Positions 1 to 7,467 of a stretch of DNA of 64,000 nt are shown in pieces. The stretch covers positions 1 to 64,000 of the forward strand of contig JBEKVM010000008.1 of NCBI GenBank assembly GCA_049513975.1. The letters run 5' to 3'. Source of the DNA: JBEKOF01 sp049513975 (GTDB taxonomy: Bacteria; Verrucomicrobiota; Verrucomicrobiia; Limisphaerales; Palsa-1400). The stretch's first letter is position 1, and every line of letters starts with the position of its first letter. The position numbers and the translations under genes are program-made. The notes beneath the pieces are model-generated. The model ran no database searches. It was not told the DNA's origin and saw only the letters and a program-made list of their open reading frames with translations.

Positions 1-456
1 TTGGGGGGGGGGGGGCTTTAGCCCGCCCGCCCGACCCCAGGTTGCTTGAAGACCTCCTCTGTACATGAACGATCAACCCAAGCGGCGCACAACACGGAAA
101 GCAGCCGACTGCGGCTAAAGGAAAAGACGCGATGCCCCGCATCGCCATGCCGCCCCTCGCGGCGGCCAAGAGCGAGTAAAAGCACCGTCTGACTTTCCCC
201 CCTCCGCGACAGCGGAAAACAAGGCTGACACCTAAAAGCCGCCTTTCCTTCCCCTTCAATGCCTTTGACTCTCCTGGTGGTGATGGCGGCGGATTCCATG
301 TTGCGGGGGAAGAAAGGGCGCAAGCTGGAAGCCTCCGACTTCACGACCAGGCTAACTTTGGGGCTTCGGCGAGTCTGTGGCGTTTGAGGCGTAGTCTGCC
401 AAGGGGAATCAAACGGCACAGTCTCGGCGAAGGGGGCAGTGTTTGCCGTTGGTTGC
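1..456. other. Gene-free left end with a G homopolymer
   Basis: The window opens with two T and a run of 13 G, which suggests a contig edge or a hard-to-sequence tract. The rest of this stretch holds no convincing gene: the open frames through it have arbitrary composition and no recognisable domain or ribosome binding site. It lies downstream of the small membrane protein gene and probably includes its 3' untranslated region. Confidence 0.5.
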
Positions 457-822
457 CTAGTGGATTTCAACCTTACCATCTGCAAGAAGTGTAACGTGCT
501 TGTCTTTGCTTCTAAGCAACACCGTGTTACTGTCCACTGTGCGTAAATTAGATATTTCCGTAAAATCGAACAGTATATGGTCACGGCCAACAAGCTGATC
601 GTGTATGACTTGGGGAAATGAGTTTACTGCTTGATCCCCGTTTTCTGATCGTGCCAATTTCAAGGTGGCAAATATCTCTGAGGCGCGTCGTTCCTCCATT
701 TTACGAATGTCCTTTGAAGTAACGATGGAGCCAAAATACGGGAAAAGCAGGGCTGCAATGATAACAAGGGCGATGCCCCATAAAGCAAGCTTCAAATGAT
801 TGCTAAAATGGGGCGTTTGCAT
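457..822 (-). CDS. Small one-pass membrane protein, possible RHS immunity protein
   Basis: This 121-residue protein has a short N-terminal segment, one hydrophobic helix at about residues 10-31 and a soluble charged C-terminal part. No family was recognised. I chose the ATG at 822 because it lies one base after the TGA of the RHS gene, so the two are almost certainly co-transcribed and translationally coupled; an in-frame start 36 bases upstream would overlap the RHS gene. A small gene right after a polymorphic toxin tip is the usual place for the cognate immunity gene, which is the only basis for that suggestion. The base composition is less GC-rich than the ribosomal cluster upstream. Confidence 0.6.
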   Translation of the reverse strand: MQTPHFSNHLKLALWGIALVIIAALLFPYFGSIVTSKDIRKMEERRASEIFATLKLARSENGDQAVNSFPQVIHDQLVGRDHILFDFTEISNLRTVDSNTVLLRSKDKHVTLLADGKVEIH

Positions 823-823
823 C

Positions 824-2797
824 TCACTTAACCGCGTTAAGTGTCGCCTCGACAGCATCTACGTCCCCACCGTTCACCTGATAATAGCCACTCGTCCCCC
901 AGAAATGTCCGAAAGGTGAAACAATGCTTTGCCAGTTACCAAAAGGAGCGCTACAAAGATAGGCAATACCAAGTCCGTAATCGAACTGAAAGGTATTTTT
1001 CATCTCGGCGCTAGTAAGAATATTGTCCTTATCAATTTTGAAATCCCCGCCCAAACTCGGATCATGGATCGGCCAAATAGCAGTTGTGCCATGCCCAAAA
1101 AAAGCATAGCCGTAGAGATCCGGCCCCTTAAATCCAGTTATGGTGTCTGCGGAGAAAGTTTGAACCTCGCGGTTGAAATACTGCACCATAAATCCTTTGC
1201 CATAGAGGATGTCTGACGTAAGTTTTCCCAATCGCTCAAGACGTTTGCGCGGCCCCGGCCAAAAACCTAGCTTCCCAACGACTACCACAACCTCATTGGG
1301 GATTGTGTAAGTCTTGCAGATACTGATCGGATCATCAGGCGGCTGCAACCACTTCTTATATTGTGTCGGGTCCAACCCTATCATCCGAGCAAGGTCAAAT
1401 ATGGTATCCGTCGCCTCACTGGCTCTCGCTTTAGCTCGAGCCTCGTGCTCTCGCCGGACGAGCCATTCGAGACCAAGCCAGTCGGCATTGTCGACGAGGT
1501 CGTTCTGACAATTCGCGTAAAGATTAGGGCCTCCTTCCTCCTCCTCTGCCGGGTCACGCGACAACCATCGTCCGTTGGAGGGGTTGTAATATCTGAAGCC
1601 GTAATAATAAAATCCCGATTCCGAGTCGCGATATTTAGTCGAAAATAGGAACGGGTTTACCGACGCCAGCGGGCCGGTTGCGCGGATTAGTTCGCCAAAG
1701 CCCCCGTATTCATATTGCCCGGCGATAATTCCATTCGCCGCGTTGACCAGCGCCGTGACATTGCCATTCCCGTCATAACAGTAGAAGTATGTCCCGGCAC
1801 TGGCCCCGCCATAAACCCTCATCGAAATTAGCCCGCCCACTCCGCCGGCGCCTTGAGGCGAACCGCTTAAGTCGAGTCCCCATATAAACGAATCAAGCAG
1901 GTTGTTCCCGCCATCCAAAATCGCCACCACGTTCCAGCCGTCATAAACGAACTTGTTGGTGTAGGAATAAACCCAACTGCTTCCGTTGTTTGTCGAGACA
2001 ATCTTTTGGATGCGGCGGCCCATGTAATCATACGTGAAATCGAGTTTGAGCAATGACCCGGCCGGACCGCCGCTCAGGCTTGTCATGTTGGTCAGGCGGT
2101 TCTCGGCGTCCGAACCATAGTTCCAGCGACCATCACTGGTCTGATTTCCATCCAGATCGAAGCCGTAGGTCTCCGGCGTTTGCGGCAGGAAAACATGGCC
2201 AATATTGGTGGTGCCATACTCGGCGCTCCACCCATTGGGCAACGCCGCCAAAGTGGTCACCGTTTGATATACCGCGCCGGAGGTGTTGGGGATGGGCAGT
2301 GCCAGCCAGAAGTAATTCGTCTTTCGATAGGCCAGGGTTTGGTCCACCCACACGCTCGCCGTGTTGGTCGCGCTGCCGATAATGTCCACCGCGCCCGGAA
2401 CCGTTCGACTCGCGTATTCGTTCAAACTGTTGGCTGTGTAGCTCGCCAGGCGCTGATTGGCCCCGTTTTGATCGCCCCCCGCCAGGGTCATCTTGCGGTT
2501 GCCGATGGTGTCGAATCCGTAGCCAAATTGCTGCCCCGCCACCACCGAATTGTCCGGCCATTTCTTCACCGCATTCGTCACCTGCCCCAGCGAATCATAC
2601 CCATACGTCCAATACGTATTGTCCACATCCGTCACCGCCGTCCGCTGGTTGGCCGAGTTGTACTGATACTGATAATTAACCACGGATGAACCGGATGACA
2701 CGGATGAGATCGCCGCCAGGCGGTTCAAATAATCGTAAGTGTTGCTCGTCGTCATCACTGTCGTGCCGTTGCTTGCAAAGGTAATATGATCCACCAA
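824..2797 (-). CDS. RHS-repeat protein C-terminal fragment with caspase/CHAT-like tip
   Basis: About 420 residues of YD/RHS repeats lead to the RHS core end (GFRYYNPSNGRWLSRDP, then DWLGL). A variable tip of about 215 residues follows. The tip carries FFGHGT with His569 and YLCSAP with Cys615, spaced as in clan CD (caspase/CHAT-like) peptidases; that assignment is inferred from the motif pattern. The first codon here is TTG and there is no N-terminal RHS shell, signal peptide or secretion domain. RHS-like residues continue in frame upstream to about 2830 (AGVPAYLANSPL), then give way to unrelated sequence near the rplI stop. It is therefore a truncated, possibly orphan, toxin tip. Whether it is translated is unclear. 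Confidence 0.7.
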   Translation of the reverse strand: MVDHITFASNGTTVMTTSNTYDYLNRLAAISSVSSGSSVVNYQYQYNSANQRTAVTDVDNTYWTYGYDSLGQVTNAVKKWPDNSVVAGQQFGYGFDTIGNRKMTLAGGDQNGANQRLASYTANSLNEYASRTVPGAVDIIGSATNTASVWVDQTLAYRKTNYFWLALPIPNTSGAVYQTVTTLAALPNGWSAEYGTTNIGHVFLPQTPETYGFDLDGNQTSDGRWNYGSDAENRLTNMTSLSGGPAGSLLKLDFTYDYMGRRIQKIVSTNNGSSWVYSYTNKFVYDGWNVVAILDGGNNLLDSFIWGLDLSGSPQGAGGVGGLISMRVYGGASAGTYFYCYDGNGNVTALVNAANGIIAGQYEYGGFGELIRATGPLASVNPFLFSTKYRDSESGFYYYGFRYYNPSNGRWLSRDPAEEEEGGPNLYANCQNDLVDNADWLGLEWLVRREHEARAKARASEATDTIFDLARMIGLDPTQYKKWLQPPDDPISICKTYTIPNEVVVVVGKLGFWPGPRKRLERLGKLTSDILYGKGFMVQYFNREVQTFSADTITGFKGPDLYGYAFFGHGTTAIWPIHDPSLGGDFKIDKDNILTSAEMKNTFQFDYGLGIAYLCSAPFGNWQSIVSPFGHFWGTSGYYQVNGGDVDAVEATLNAVK

Positions 2798-2871
2798 AGG
2801 CGAATTGGCAAGGTAAGCAGGAACCCCGGCTAGCCTGGATGGCCCGGGACAGCAGACACTGAGATTCCGCC

Positions 2872-3582
2872 TTATTCCGCCTTCTTGCCTTTGCCTTCCG
2901 CTTTTTCCGCTTTTTCCCCCTTCTCATGCTTCTCGTGTTTTTCCGCCTTGGGCGCGCGCGGTTTCTTTTCCGGCCGCGCGCCGGTTTCGGCCGATTCAGG
3001 AGCGGCGGTTGCTTCGGAGCGGGTGGTATCGGCGCGGCGATGACCGCGGGATTCGGTCCGGGCGCGCGCTTCCCTGCCTTCCCTGCCTTCGGCGGGCGCG
3101 GCCTGCGGCGCGGGCGCGGGCGGCGGCGTGGTGCTTTCAATGCGCACTTTCAAGGGCGCGGTCACATCCGTATGGAGGCGAAGCTCGACGATGTGTTCGC
3201 CCAGAGTCTTGATCGGGTGTTCCAGATAAATCTTCCTCTTTTCCAGCACGATGTCGAACTGGGTCTTCAACTGGTCGGCGATCATCCCCGCCGTGACGGC
3301 GCCAAACATTTTCCCGTCCTCGCCCGTCTTGACCGCGATGACGGCGATGAGGTTGGACACGCTCTTGGCCAGTTCGGACATGGTGCTGAATTCATGGGCC
3401 TCGCGTTCGCCCCGCCGTTTCTTGAGGGCTTCGATGCGCTTTTTGTTGGTGGAATTCAGCGGCACGGCCAGGCCCTGGGGAAACAAGTAATTGCGGGCGT
3501 AGCCGGCGGCGACTCTGACCTGGTCGGATTCTCCGCCCAGGCCGACGATGTTTTGAATGAGGATGACTTCAGTTTTTGCCAT
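2872..3582 (-). CDS. rplI: Ribosomal protein bL9 with long charged tail
   Basis: bL9 binds 23S rRNA in the large ribosomal subunit. Residues 1-150 match the family: an N-terminal domain starting MAKTEVILIQNIVGLG with the conserved GYARNYLFPQGLA, then the connecting helix and C-terminal domain. Bacterial L9 is usually near 150 residues. This one is 236, because about 85 residues of Pro/Ala and then Lys/Glu/Arg-rich low-complexity sequence are appended, ending in KAEKAEGKGKKAE. It is the last gene of the translation cluster, 60 bases after ssb, and probably shares its transcript. Confidence 0.95.
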   Translation of the reverse strand: MAKTEVILIQNIVGLGGESDQVRVAAGYARNYLFPQGLAVPLNSTNKKRIEALKKRRGEREAHEFSTMSELAKSVSNLIAVIAVKTGEDGKMFGAVTAGMIADQLKTQFDIVLEKRKIYLEHPIKTLGEHIVELRLHTDVTAPLKVRIESTTPPPAPAPQAAPAEGREGREARARTESRGHRRADTTRSEATAAPESAETGARPEKKPRAPKAEKHEKHEKGEKAEKAEGKGKKAE

Positions 3583-3642
3583 AAAATTCAGGGGTTGAGG
3601 GCCGGAAGCAATGCCAGCGGCCCGTTATTCCGGGGAAAGGGG

Positions 3643-4116
3643 TTAAAAGGGAACGTCGTCTTCTTCGGGCGGCGCCTCGCCCTCCGGCGGGCCGGCGGCG
3701 GCGGCGGGTTTGTCCGGAGCGGCGGGCCGGCGGGCCGGTTCGCCCGAAGGCACTCCGCCGGCCCCGGCGCCGCCTTCGGGAACTTTGGAGTCAATGAACG
3801 AAAAGGATTCCAAAACGACTTTGAGCTTGGATTGTTTTTGATGGGTGTTTTTGTCCTCCCAAGTGTCCAGTTTGAGCCGGCCCTCCACCAAAAGCGGCCT
3901 GCCTTTGCGCATGTATTGGGCGATGACTTCGGCCTGGCGTCCCCAGACATCAACATCCACAAAGGTCACTTCCTCCTTGTTTTCGCCGCTTTCGGATTTC
4001 CAGGTGCGGTTGATGGCCATGCCCATCTTGACCACCGCCGTGCCCTTGGGTGTGTAGCGCAGTTCCGGGTCGCGGGTCAGGTTCCCGGCGAGGATGACTT
4101 TGTTGAAATTGGCCAT
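3643..4116 (-). CDS. ssb: Single-stranded DNA-binding protein
   Basis: SSB coats single-stranded DNA in replication and repair. An OB fold fills residues 1-105 (NKVILAGNLTRDPELRYTPKG at the start), followed by a Gly/Pro/Ala-rich linker and the acidic tip EEDDVPF that recruits partner proteins. Length (157) is normal. The gene sits between rpsF and rplI, 28 bases after rpsF. The rpsF-ssb neighbourhood is widespread in bacteria and supports the call. Confidence 0.96.
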   Translation of the reverse strand: MANFNKVILAGNLTRDPELRYTPKGTAVVKMGMAINRTWKSESGENKEEVTFVDVDVWGRQAEVIAQYMRKGRPLLVEGRLKLDTWEDKNTHQKQSKLKVVLESFSFIDSKVPEGGAGAGGVPSGEPARRPAAPDKPAAAAGPPEGEAPPEEDDVPF

Positions 4117-4144
4117 AGATCACGTTTATTGCGTTAAAGGGGGG

Positions 4145-4465
4145 TTAGGCCGCGACCGGGATGGTGGCGGGCTTGGGCGCGGCGGCCCGGGTAAAGAGGA
4201 CGCGAAAAATCTCTTCGTTGTTGACGAAGCGGAGGCGCAGTTTGGCCACGGCGGCGGGTTCGCTCTCGAACAAAATGTTGACGTAATAGCCGGAGCTATG
4301 CTTGCGGTCGGCGACGCGGGAGAAGGCTTTTTTATCCATTTTTTGAATAGTTTCGACCTTGCCGCCGGCCGCGGTGATCTCGGCGGCGATTTTATCAATG
4401 GTATCCTTGAGCGCTTCTTCGCGGGCGGCGCTGTTTAAGATGAACAGACCTTCGTAATGTTTCAC
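4145..4465 (-). CDS. rpsF: Ribosomal protein bS6
   Basis: bS6 is a small-subunit protein. The 106 residues begin MKHYEGLFILNS and carry the ferredoxin-like fold pattern, with the SGYYVNILFE strand in the middle. It starts with GTG, and this GTG overlaps the TGA stop of pth (GTGA), so the two are translationally coupled. The next gene is ssb, as in many bacteria. The C-terminus is short and Ala/Pro-rich. Confidence 0.94.
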   Translation of the reverse strand: MKHYEGLFILNSAAREEALKDTIDKIAAEITAAGGKVETIQKMDKKAFSRVADRKHSSGYYVNILFESEPAAVAKLRLRFVNNEEIFRVLFTRAAAPKPATIPVAA

Positions 4466-5070
4466 AGTTTTCCTTTTGGCAACGGGGCCGGCGGGGCCCC
4501 GTTAAATTGGTTCATTGCTTGTTTCAATCCCGCGCTCAGCCAGCATTCCACCTGCTGGCCGGCGCGGCTCAATACTTCATCCACGGCCGGGCGTTCGGCG
4601 GCGGCAAACTGGCCCAGCACATACTGGCTGATCTGCCGGCCATCGTCGTCCCGCCGCCCGATGCCCAGGCGCAAACGCGGATACTCCCGCGTGCCCAAAT
4701 GCTGCTCGACCGATTCCAATCCATGATGCCCGCCGCTGCTGCCCTCGGCCCGCAGGCGAATCAGCCCCAGGGGCAAATCCGCGTCATCCACCACCACGAG
4801 CAACTGCGCGGAGGGCAGGCGGTAAAATCCGCGCAAAGCCGCCACCGCCTCCCCGCTGACGTTCATGAACGTCTGCGGCTGGCACAAAATGATCCGTTTT
4901 CCATCCCGTTCGAGCCGTGCCAGGCGCGAACTGAACTTGTTCTCCCGCACCCACGGCGCGCGCCAGCGGGCGGCCAATTGCGCCACCAGCATAAACCCGA
5001 TGTTATGCCGTGTGCCGGCGTATTTCCGGCCGGGATTGCCCAATCCCGCAATAAGATATAAATTGTCCAT
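4462..5070 (-). CDS. pth: Peptidyl-tRNA hydrolase
   Basis: The enzyme cleaves the ester bond of peptidyl-tRNAs released from stalled ribosomes. The family signature GLGNPGRKYAGTRHNIGF is at the N-terminus and includes the catalytic His (His23), followed by QPQTFMNVSGEAV and VVVDDADLPLG, all typical. At 202 residues it is of usual length. It lies between rplY and rpsF; the rplY-pth pair is a very common bacterial arrangement. The 3' end overlaps the rpsF start by four bases. Confidence 0.96.
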   Translation of the reverse strand: MDNLYLIAGLGNPGRKYAGTRHNIGFMLVAQLAARWRAPWVRENKFSSRLARLERDGKRIILCQPQTFMNVSGEAVAALRGFYRLPSAQLLVVVDDADLPLGLIRLRAEGSSGGHHGLESVEQHLGTREYPRLRLGIGRRDDDGRQISQYVLGQFAAAERPAVDEVLSRAGQQVECWLSAGLKQAMNQFNGAPPAPLPKGKL

Positions 5071-5127
5071 GCGGCGCGCGCTTGCGGCCTGGCAACCCCG
5101 ACCCGGGGTGTTGCGCCACCCGTAAAA

Positions 5128-5997
5128 TTATTTCCTTCTCTCGGGCCTCTTCTCGCCTCTCTTCTCCGCGGCCTTTTCCGGGGCGGGAGCGGGGGCGGCC
5201 TTTTCGCCCGGTTTGAGCGCCGCTCGTTCGCCCGGTTTGAGGGCGGCTTTTTCGCCCGGTTTGAGGGCGGGGGCCTTCTCGCCGGGCTTGGCGGCAGGCT
5301 GCTCGCCGGGCTTGCCGGGGGCTTCCGGCTTGACTTCTCCTTCGGCGCCCTCTTCCTTCTTCTCTTTGATCATCTCCACTTCGCCCACGGCGGCGGTGGC
5401 GGCTTCGAGGACGGCGGCTTCCTGGGCCTCGGAGATCGGGGCGGCGACGGCCAGGACGGAAATGTGTTTGTCACCCAAGATTTCAACACCCGGAGGGGGT
5501 TTGATGTCGCCAATGTGAATGGCCTGGCCGATTTCCAGATGGCTGACATCCACGACGAGGGACTCCGGCAAATCCTTGGGCAAGGCGCGCACTTTCAGTT
5601 TGAAGAGAACGTGTTCGAGCGTGCCGCCGCCGGTTTTGACGCCCAGGGCTTCGCCCACGCTGTCCACCGGCACGGTGAGGATGACCTTTTCGTTCTCGGC
5701 GACTTCGTGCAAATCAAGGTGGAGGAGCTGGTTGGAGAGGACATGGTGCTGGATTTCCTGGATGATGGCCAGACGGTTGGGCTTGGGGTCACCCTGCACG
5801 GTGAGGTTGAGCAGGACGTTTTCCGAGGCGGCGCCGTGGACGACATCGCGGATGTCCTGGAGATTGATTTCCAGGCTTTGGGGCTTGTTGAGTTTGCCGT
5901 AAATGACGGCGGGAACGCGGCCGGAGGCACGAAGGGTTCTGGAACCGGCCCGGCGGCCCAAAGTGCGCGGAAACGCGTTTAAAGCAATAGATTTCAT
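5128..5997 (-). CDS. rplY: Ribosomal protein bL25 (CTC family) with repeat-rich tail
   Basis: bL25/CTC binds 5S rRNA. The N-terminal RNA-binding domain (about 1-95, with RTLRASGRVPAVIYGK) and the C-terminal TL5-type beta domain (about 100-190, with LEHVLFKLKVRALPKDLPE) are both present. Beyond residue 190 there is an added tail of about 95 residues, acidic at first and then built of repeats of the form LKPGEKAA/LKPGERAA. The family is usually 190-230 residues; this one has 289. It lies between prs and pth, the classic order. Confidence 0.93.
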   Translation of the reverse strand: MKSIALNAFPRTLGRRAGSRTLRASGRVPAVIYGKLNKPQSLEINLQDIRDVVHGAASENVLLNLTVQGDPKPNRLAIIQEIQHHVLSNQLLHLDLHEVAENEKVILTVPVDSVGEALGVKTGGGTLEHVLFKLKVRALPKDLPESLVVDVSHLEIGQAIHIGDIKPPPGVEILGDKHISVLAVAAPISEAQEAAVLEAATAAVGEVEMIKEKKEEGAEGEVKPEAPGKPGEQPAAKPGEKAPALKPGEKAALKPGERAALKPGEKAAPAPAPEKAAEKRGEKRPERRK

Positions 5998-6042
5998 CTT
6001 TTCAGCATTTTATACTATTTGGCCTGCCAGCGCCAGCATAAC

Positions 6043-7005
6043 CTAACTGGTCCGGCCGCCCTTAAATTCAAACAAGGAAGTGACCGAGGAATTGCAATTA
6101 ATTCGCTTGATCGCTTCACCCAACAAGCCGGCGACGGAGAGGGTGGTTATTTTCAACCCGTCAATCGCCGGGCGGAGGACGGTATCAGTAGTTACCAATT
6201 CGTCAATGCAAGATTTTCGGAGTCTTTGCACGCCGATTTCGTTCAAAATGGCGTGGGAGACGCAGGCGATGATTTTTTTGGCCCCTTTGCGCTTGAGCAA
6301 GGTGGCGGCGTTGACGAGGGTTCCGGCGGTTTCGGTCAGGTCGTCCACCAGGAGAACATTGCGGCCGCGGATTTCGCCGATGACGGCCATGGCCTCGGTT
6401 TCGGTGGCATTTTTGCGGCGTTTGGCCACGATGGCCAGGCCGGCTTCCAGGACTTGGGAGTAGGCATGGGCCATTTTCAGGCCGCCCACGTCCGGGCTGA
6501 CGACCACCAAATCGGGGATGCGCATGGGTTTGAGGTACTCGTACATGACGGGCGCGGCATAAAGATGATCCACCGGGATGTCGAAAAAGCCCTGGATTTG
6601 CTGGGCGTGGAGGTCCATGGCCAGGATGCGGCTGGCCCCGGCGGCGACCAGGAGATTGGCCACCAGCTTGGCGGTGATGGGCACGCGGGGCTGGTCCTTG
6701 CGGTCCTGCCGGGCGTAACCGTAAAAGGGGAGAACGGCGGTGATGCGCGAAGCGCTGGCGCGGCGGACCGCGTCCATCATAATGAACAGCTCCATCAAGT
6801 AATGGTTGGTGGGGGGGCTGGTGGACTGGACGATGAAGACATCCTCGCCGCGGACATTTTCCTCGATTTTGACGAAGGTTTCGCCATCGGGAAAGGCGCT
6901 GACGGTGCATTTGCCCAACTCCATGCCGATGGAGGCGGTGATGCTTCTGGCGAGCGGGAGATTGGACGTGCCGCTAAAAATTTTCACAGATTTGGCTTTG
7001 CTCAA
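6043..7005 (-). CDS. prs: Ribose-phosphate pyrophosphokinase
   Basis: PRPP synthase makes phosphoribosyl pyrophosphate from ribose 5-phosphate and ATP for nucleotide, His and Trp synthesis. Seen here: KIFSGTSNLPLA at the N-terminus, DLHAQQIQGFF, the flexible-loop region VAKRRKNATETEAM and the PRPP-binding loop LLVDDLTETAGT. I set the start at the TTG at 7005, giving 320 residues, because family homology begins at KSVKIF. An in-frame start at 7137 would add 44 residues of hydrophobic, low-complexity sequence read from a TTTTG-rich tract. Next comes rplY after 45 bases. Confidence 0.93.
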   Translation of the reverse strand: MSKAKSVKIFSGTSNLPLARSITASIGMELGKCTVSAFPDGETFVKIEENVRGEDVFIVQSTSPPTNHYLMELFIMMDAVRRASASRITAVLPFYGYARQDRKDQPRVPITAKLVANLLVAAGASRILAMDLHAQQIQGFFDIPVDHLYAAPVMYEYLKPMRIPDLVVVSPDVGGLKMAHAYSQVLEAGLAIVAKRRKNATETEAMAVIGEIRGRNVLLVDDLTETAGTLVNAATLLKRKGAKKIIACVSHAILNEIGVQRLRKSCIDELVTTDTVLRPAIDGLKITTLSVAGLLGEAIKRINCNSSVTSLFEFKGGRTS

Positions 7006-7230
7006 GAAAATGAAACCACCGCAGCGGTGGCTCGAATGTGGCGGCAATGTAACAACCGCCCCGCCCCATGCAAGCAAAAAACAGAAAGCAAAAACCAGAA
7101 AACCGGACATTGCAGCGGCGATCTTTGACCGCAGCATTTTTCAAGGATGATCAACGGATTGAAGTGTGGCCCGTTTCTGTTGGATGAAATCAGATCTGAA
7201 CTGGAACCGCACCTGCGATTACCTAAGAGT

Positions 7231-7272
7231 ATGATACTTGACATAATATATTTATGATAATATATGTGGAGG
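7231..7272 (+). promoter_or_regulatory. AT-rich promoter-like segment before the zinc-ribbon operon
   Basis: A TTGACA hexamer at 7238-7243 is followed by an AT-only tract with several TATAAT-like options (GATAAT, TAATAT, TATATG). A GGAGG at 7268-7272 touches the ATG at 7274, so it is poorly spaced as a ribosome binding site. This AT-rich patch stands out from the GC-rich surroundings and marks the start of the three-gene operon. Confidence 0.45.
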
Positions 7273-7273
7273 C

Positions 7274-7456
7274 ATGCCGAAGGTTCAATTATCTGGCTAC
7301 CGCTGTGGAAGATGCGAACATGAGTGGTTTCCCAGGCGTGGGGGAAGTGAGCCGCGGGTGTGTCCGAGATGCAAAAGCCCCTACTGGAACACACCGAAAA
7401 GGGAAACGACCGGCCGGCTCCAGAGGACTCTCTTTAATGGGAAGCGAAAAGCCTAA
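7274..7456 (+). CDS. Small zinc-ribbon protein
   Basis: This 60-residue protein has two CxxC knuckles (Cys11/Cys14 and Cys30/Cys33) in GYRCGRCEHEW and RVCPRCKSPYW. That is a rubredoxin-like zinc ribbon of a type often seen in small bacterial and archaeal proteins. A basic C-terminal tail follows. It is the first gene of an operon with a DNA methyltransferase (11-base gap) and a nuclease. It could be a regulator or an accessory DNA-binding subunit; the sequence does not decide. Strong upstream promoter-like sequence supports it as a real gene. Confidence 0.7.
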   Translation: MPKVQLSGYRCGRCEHEWFPRRGGSEPRVCPRCKSPYWNTPKRETTGRLQRTLFNGKRKA

Positions 7457-7467
7457 CAGGCGCGAAA

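Noticed and set aside
18..593. Long minus-strand open frame at the left end
   Set aside because: Overlaps the 3' end of the small membrane protein, has arbitrary composition and no domain; it reads through non-coding sequence.
2926..4137. Plus-strand 403-codon frame across rplI and ssb
   Set aside because: It is antisense to two certain genes and shows Gly/Phe/Arg-rich shadow composition.
7005..7137. Longer N-terminus for PRPP synthase
   Set aside because: The added 44 residues come from a TTTTG-rich tract and precede the point where family homology begins.
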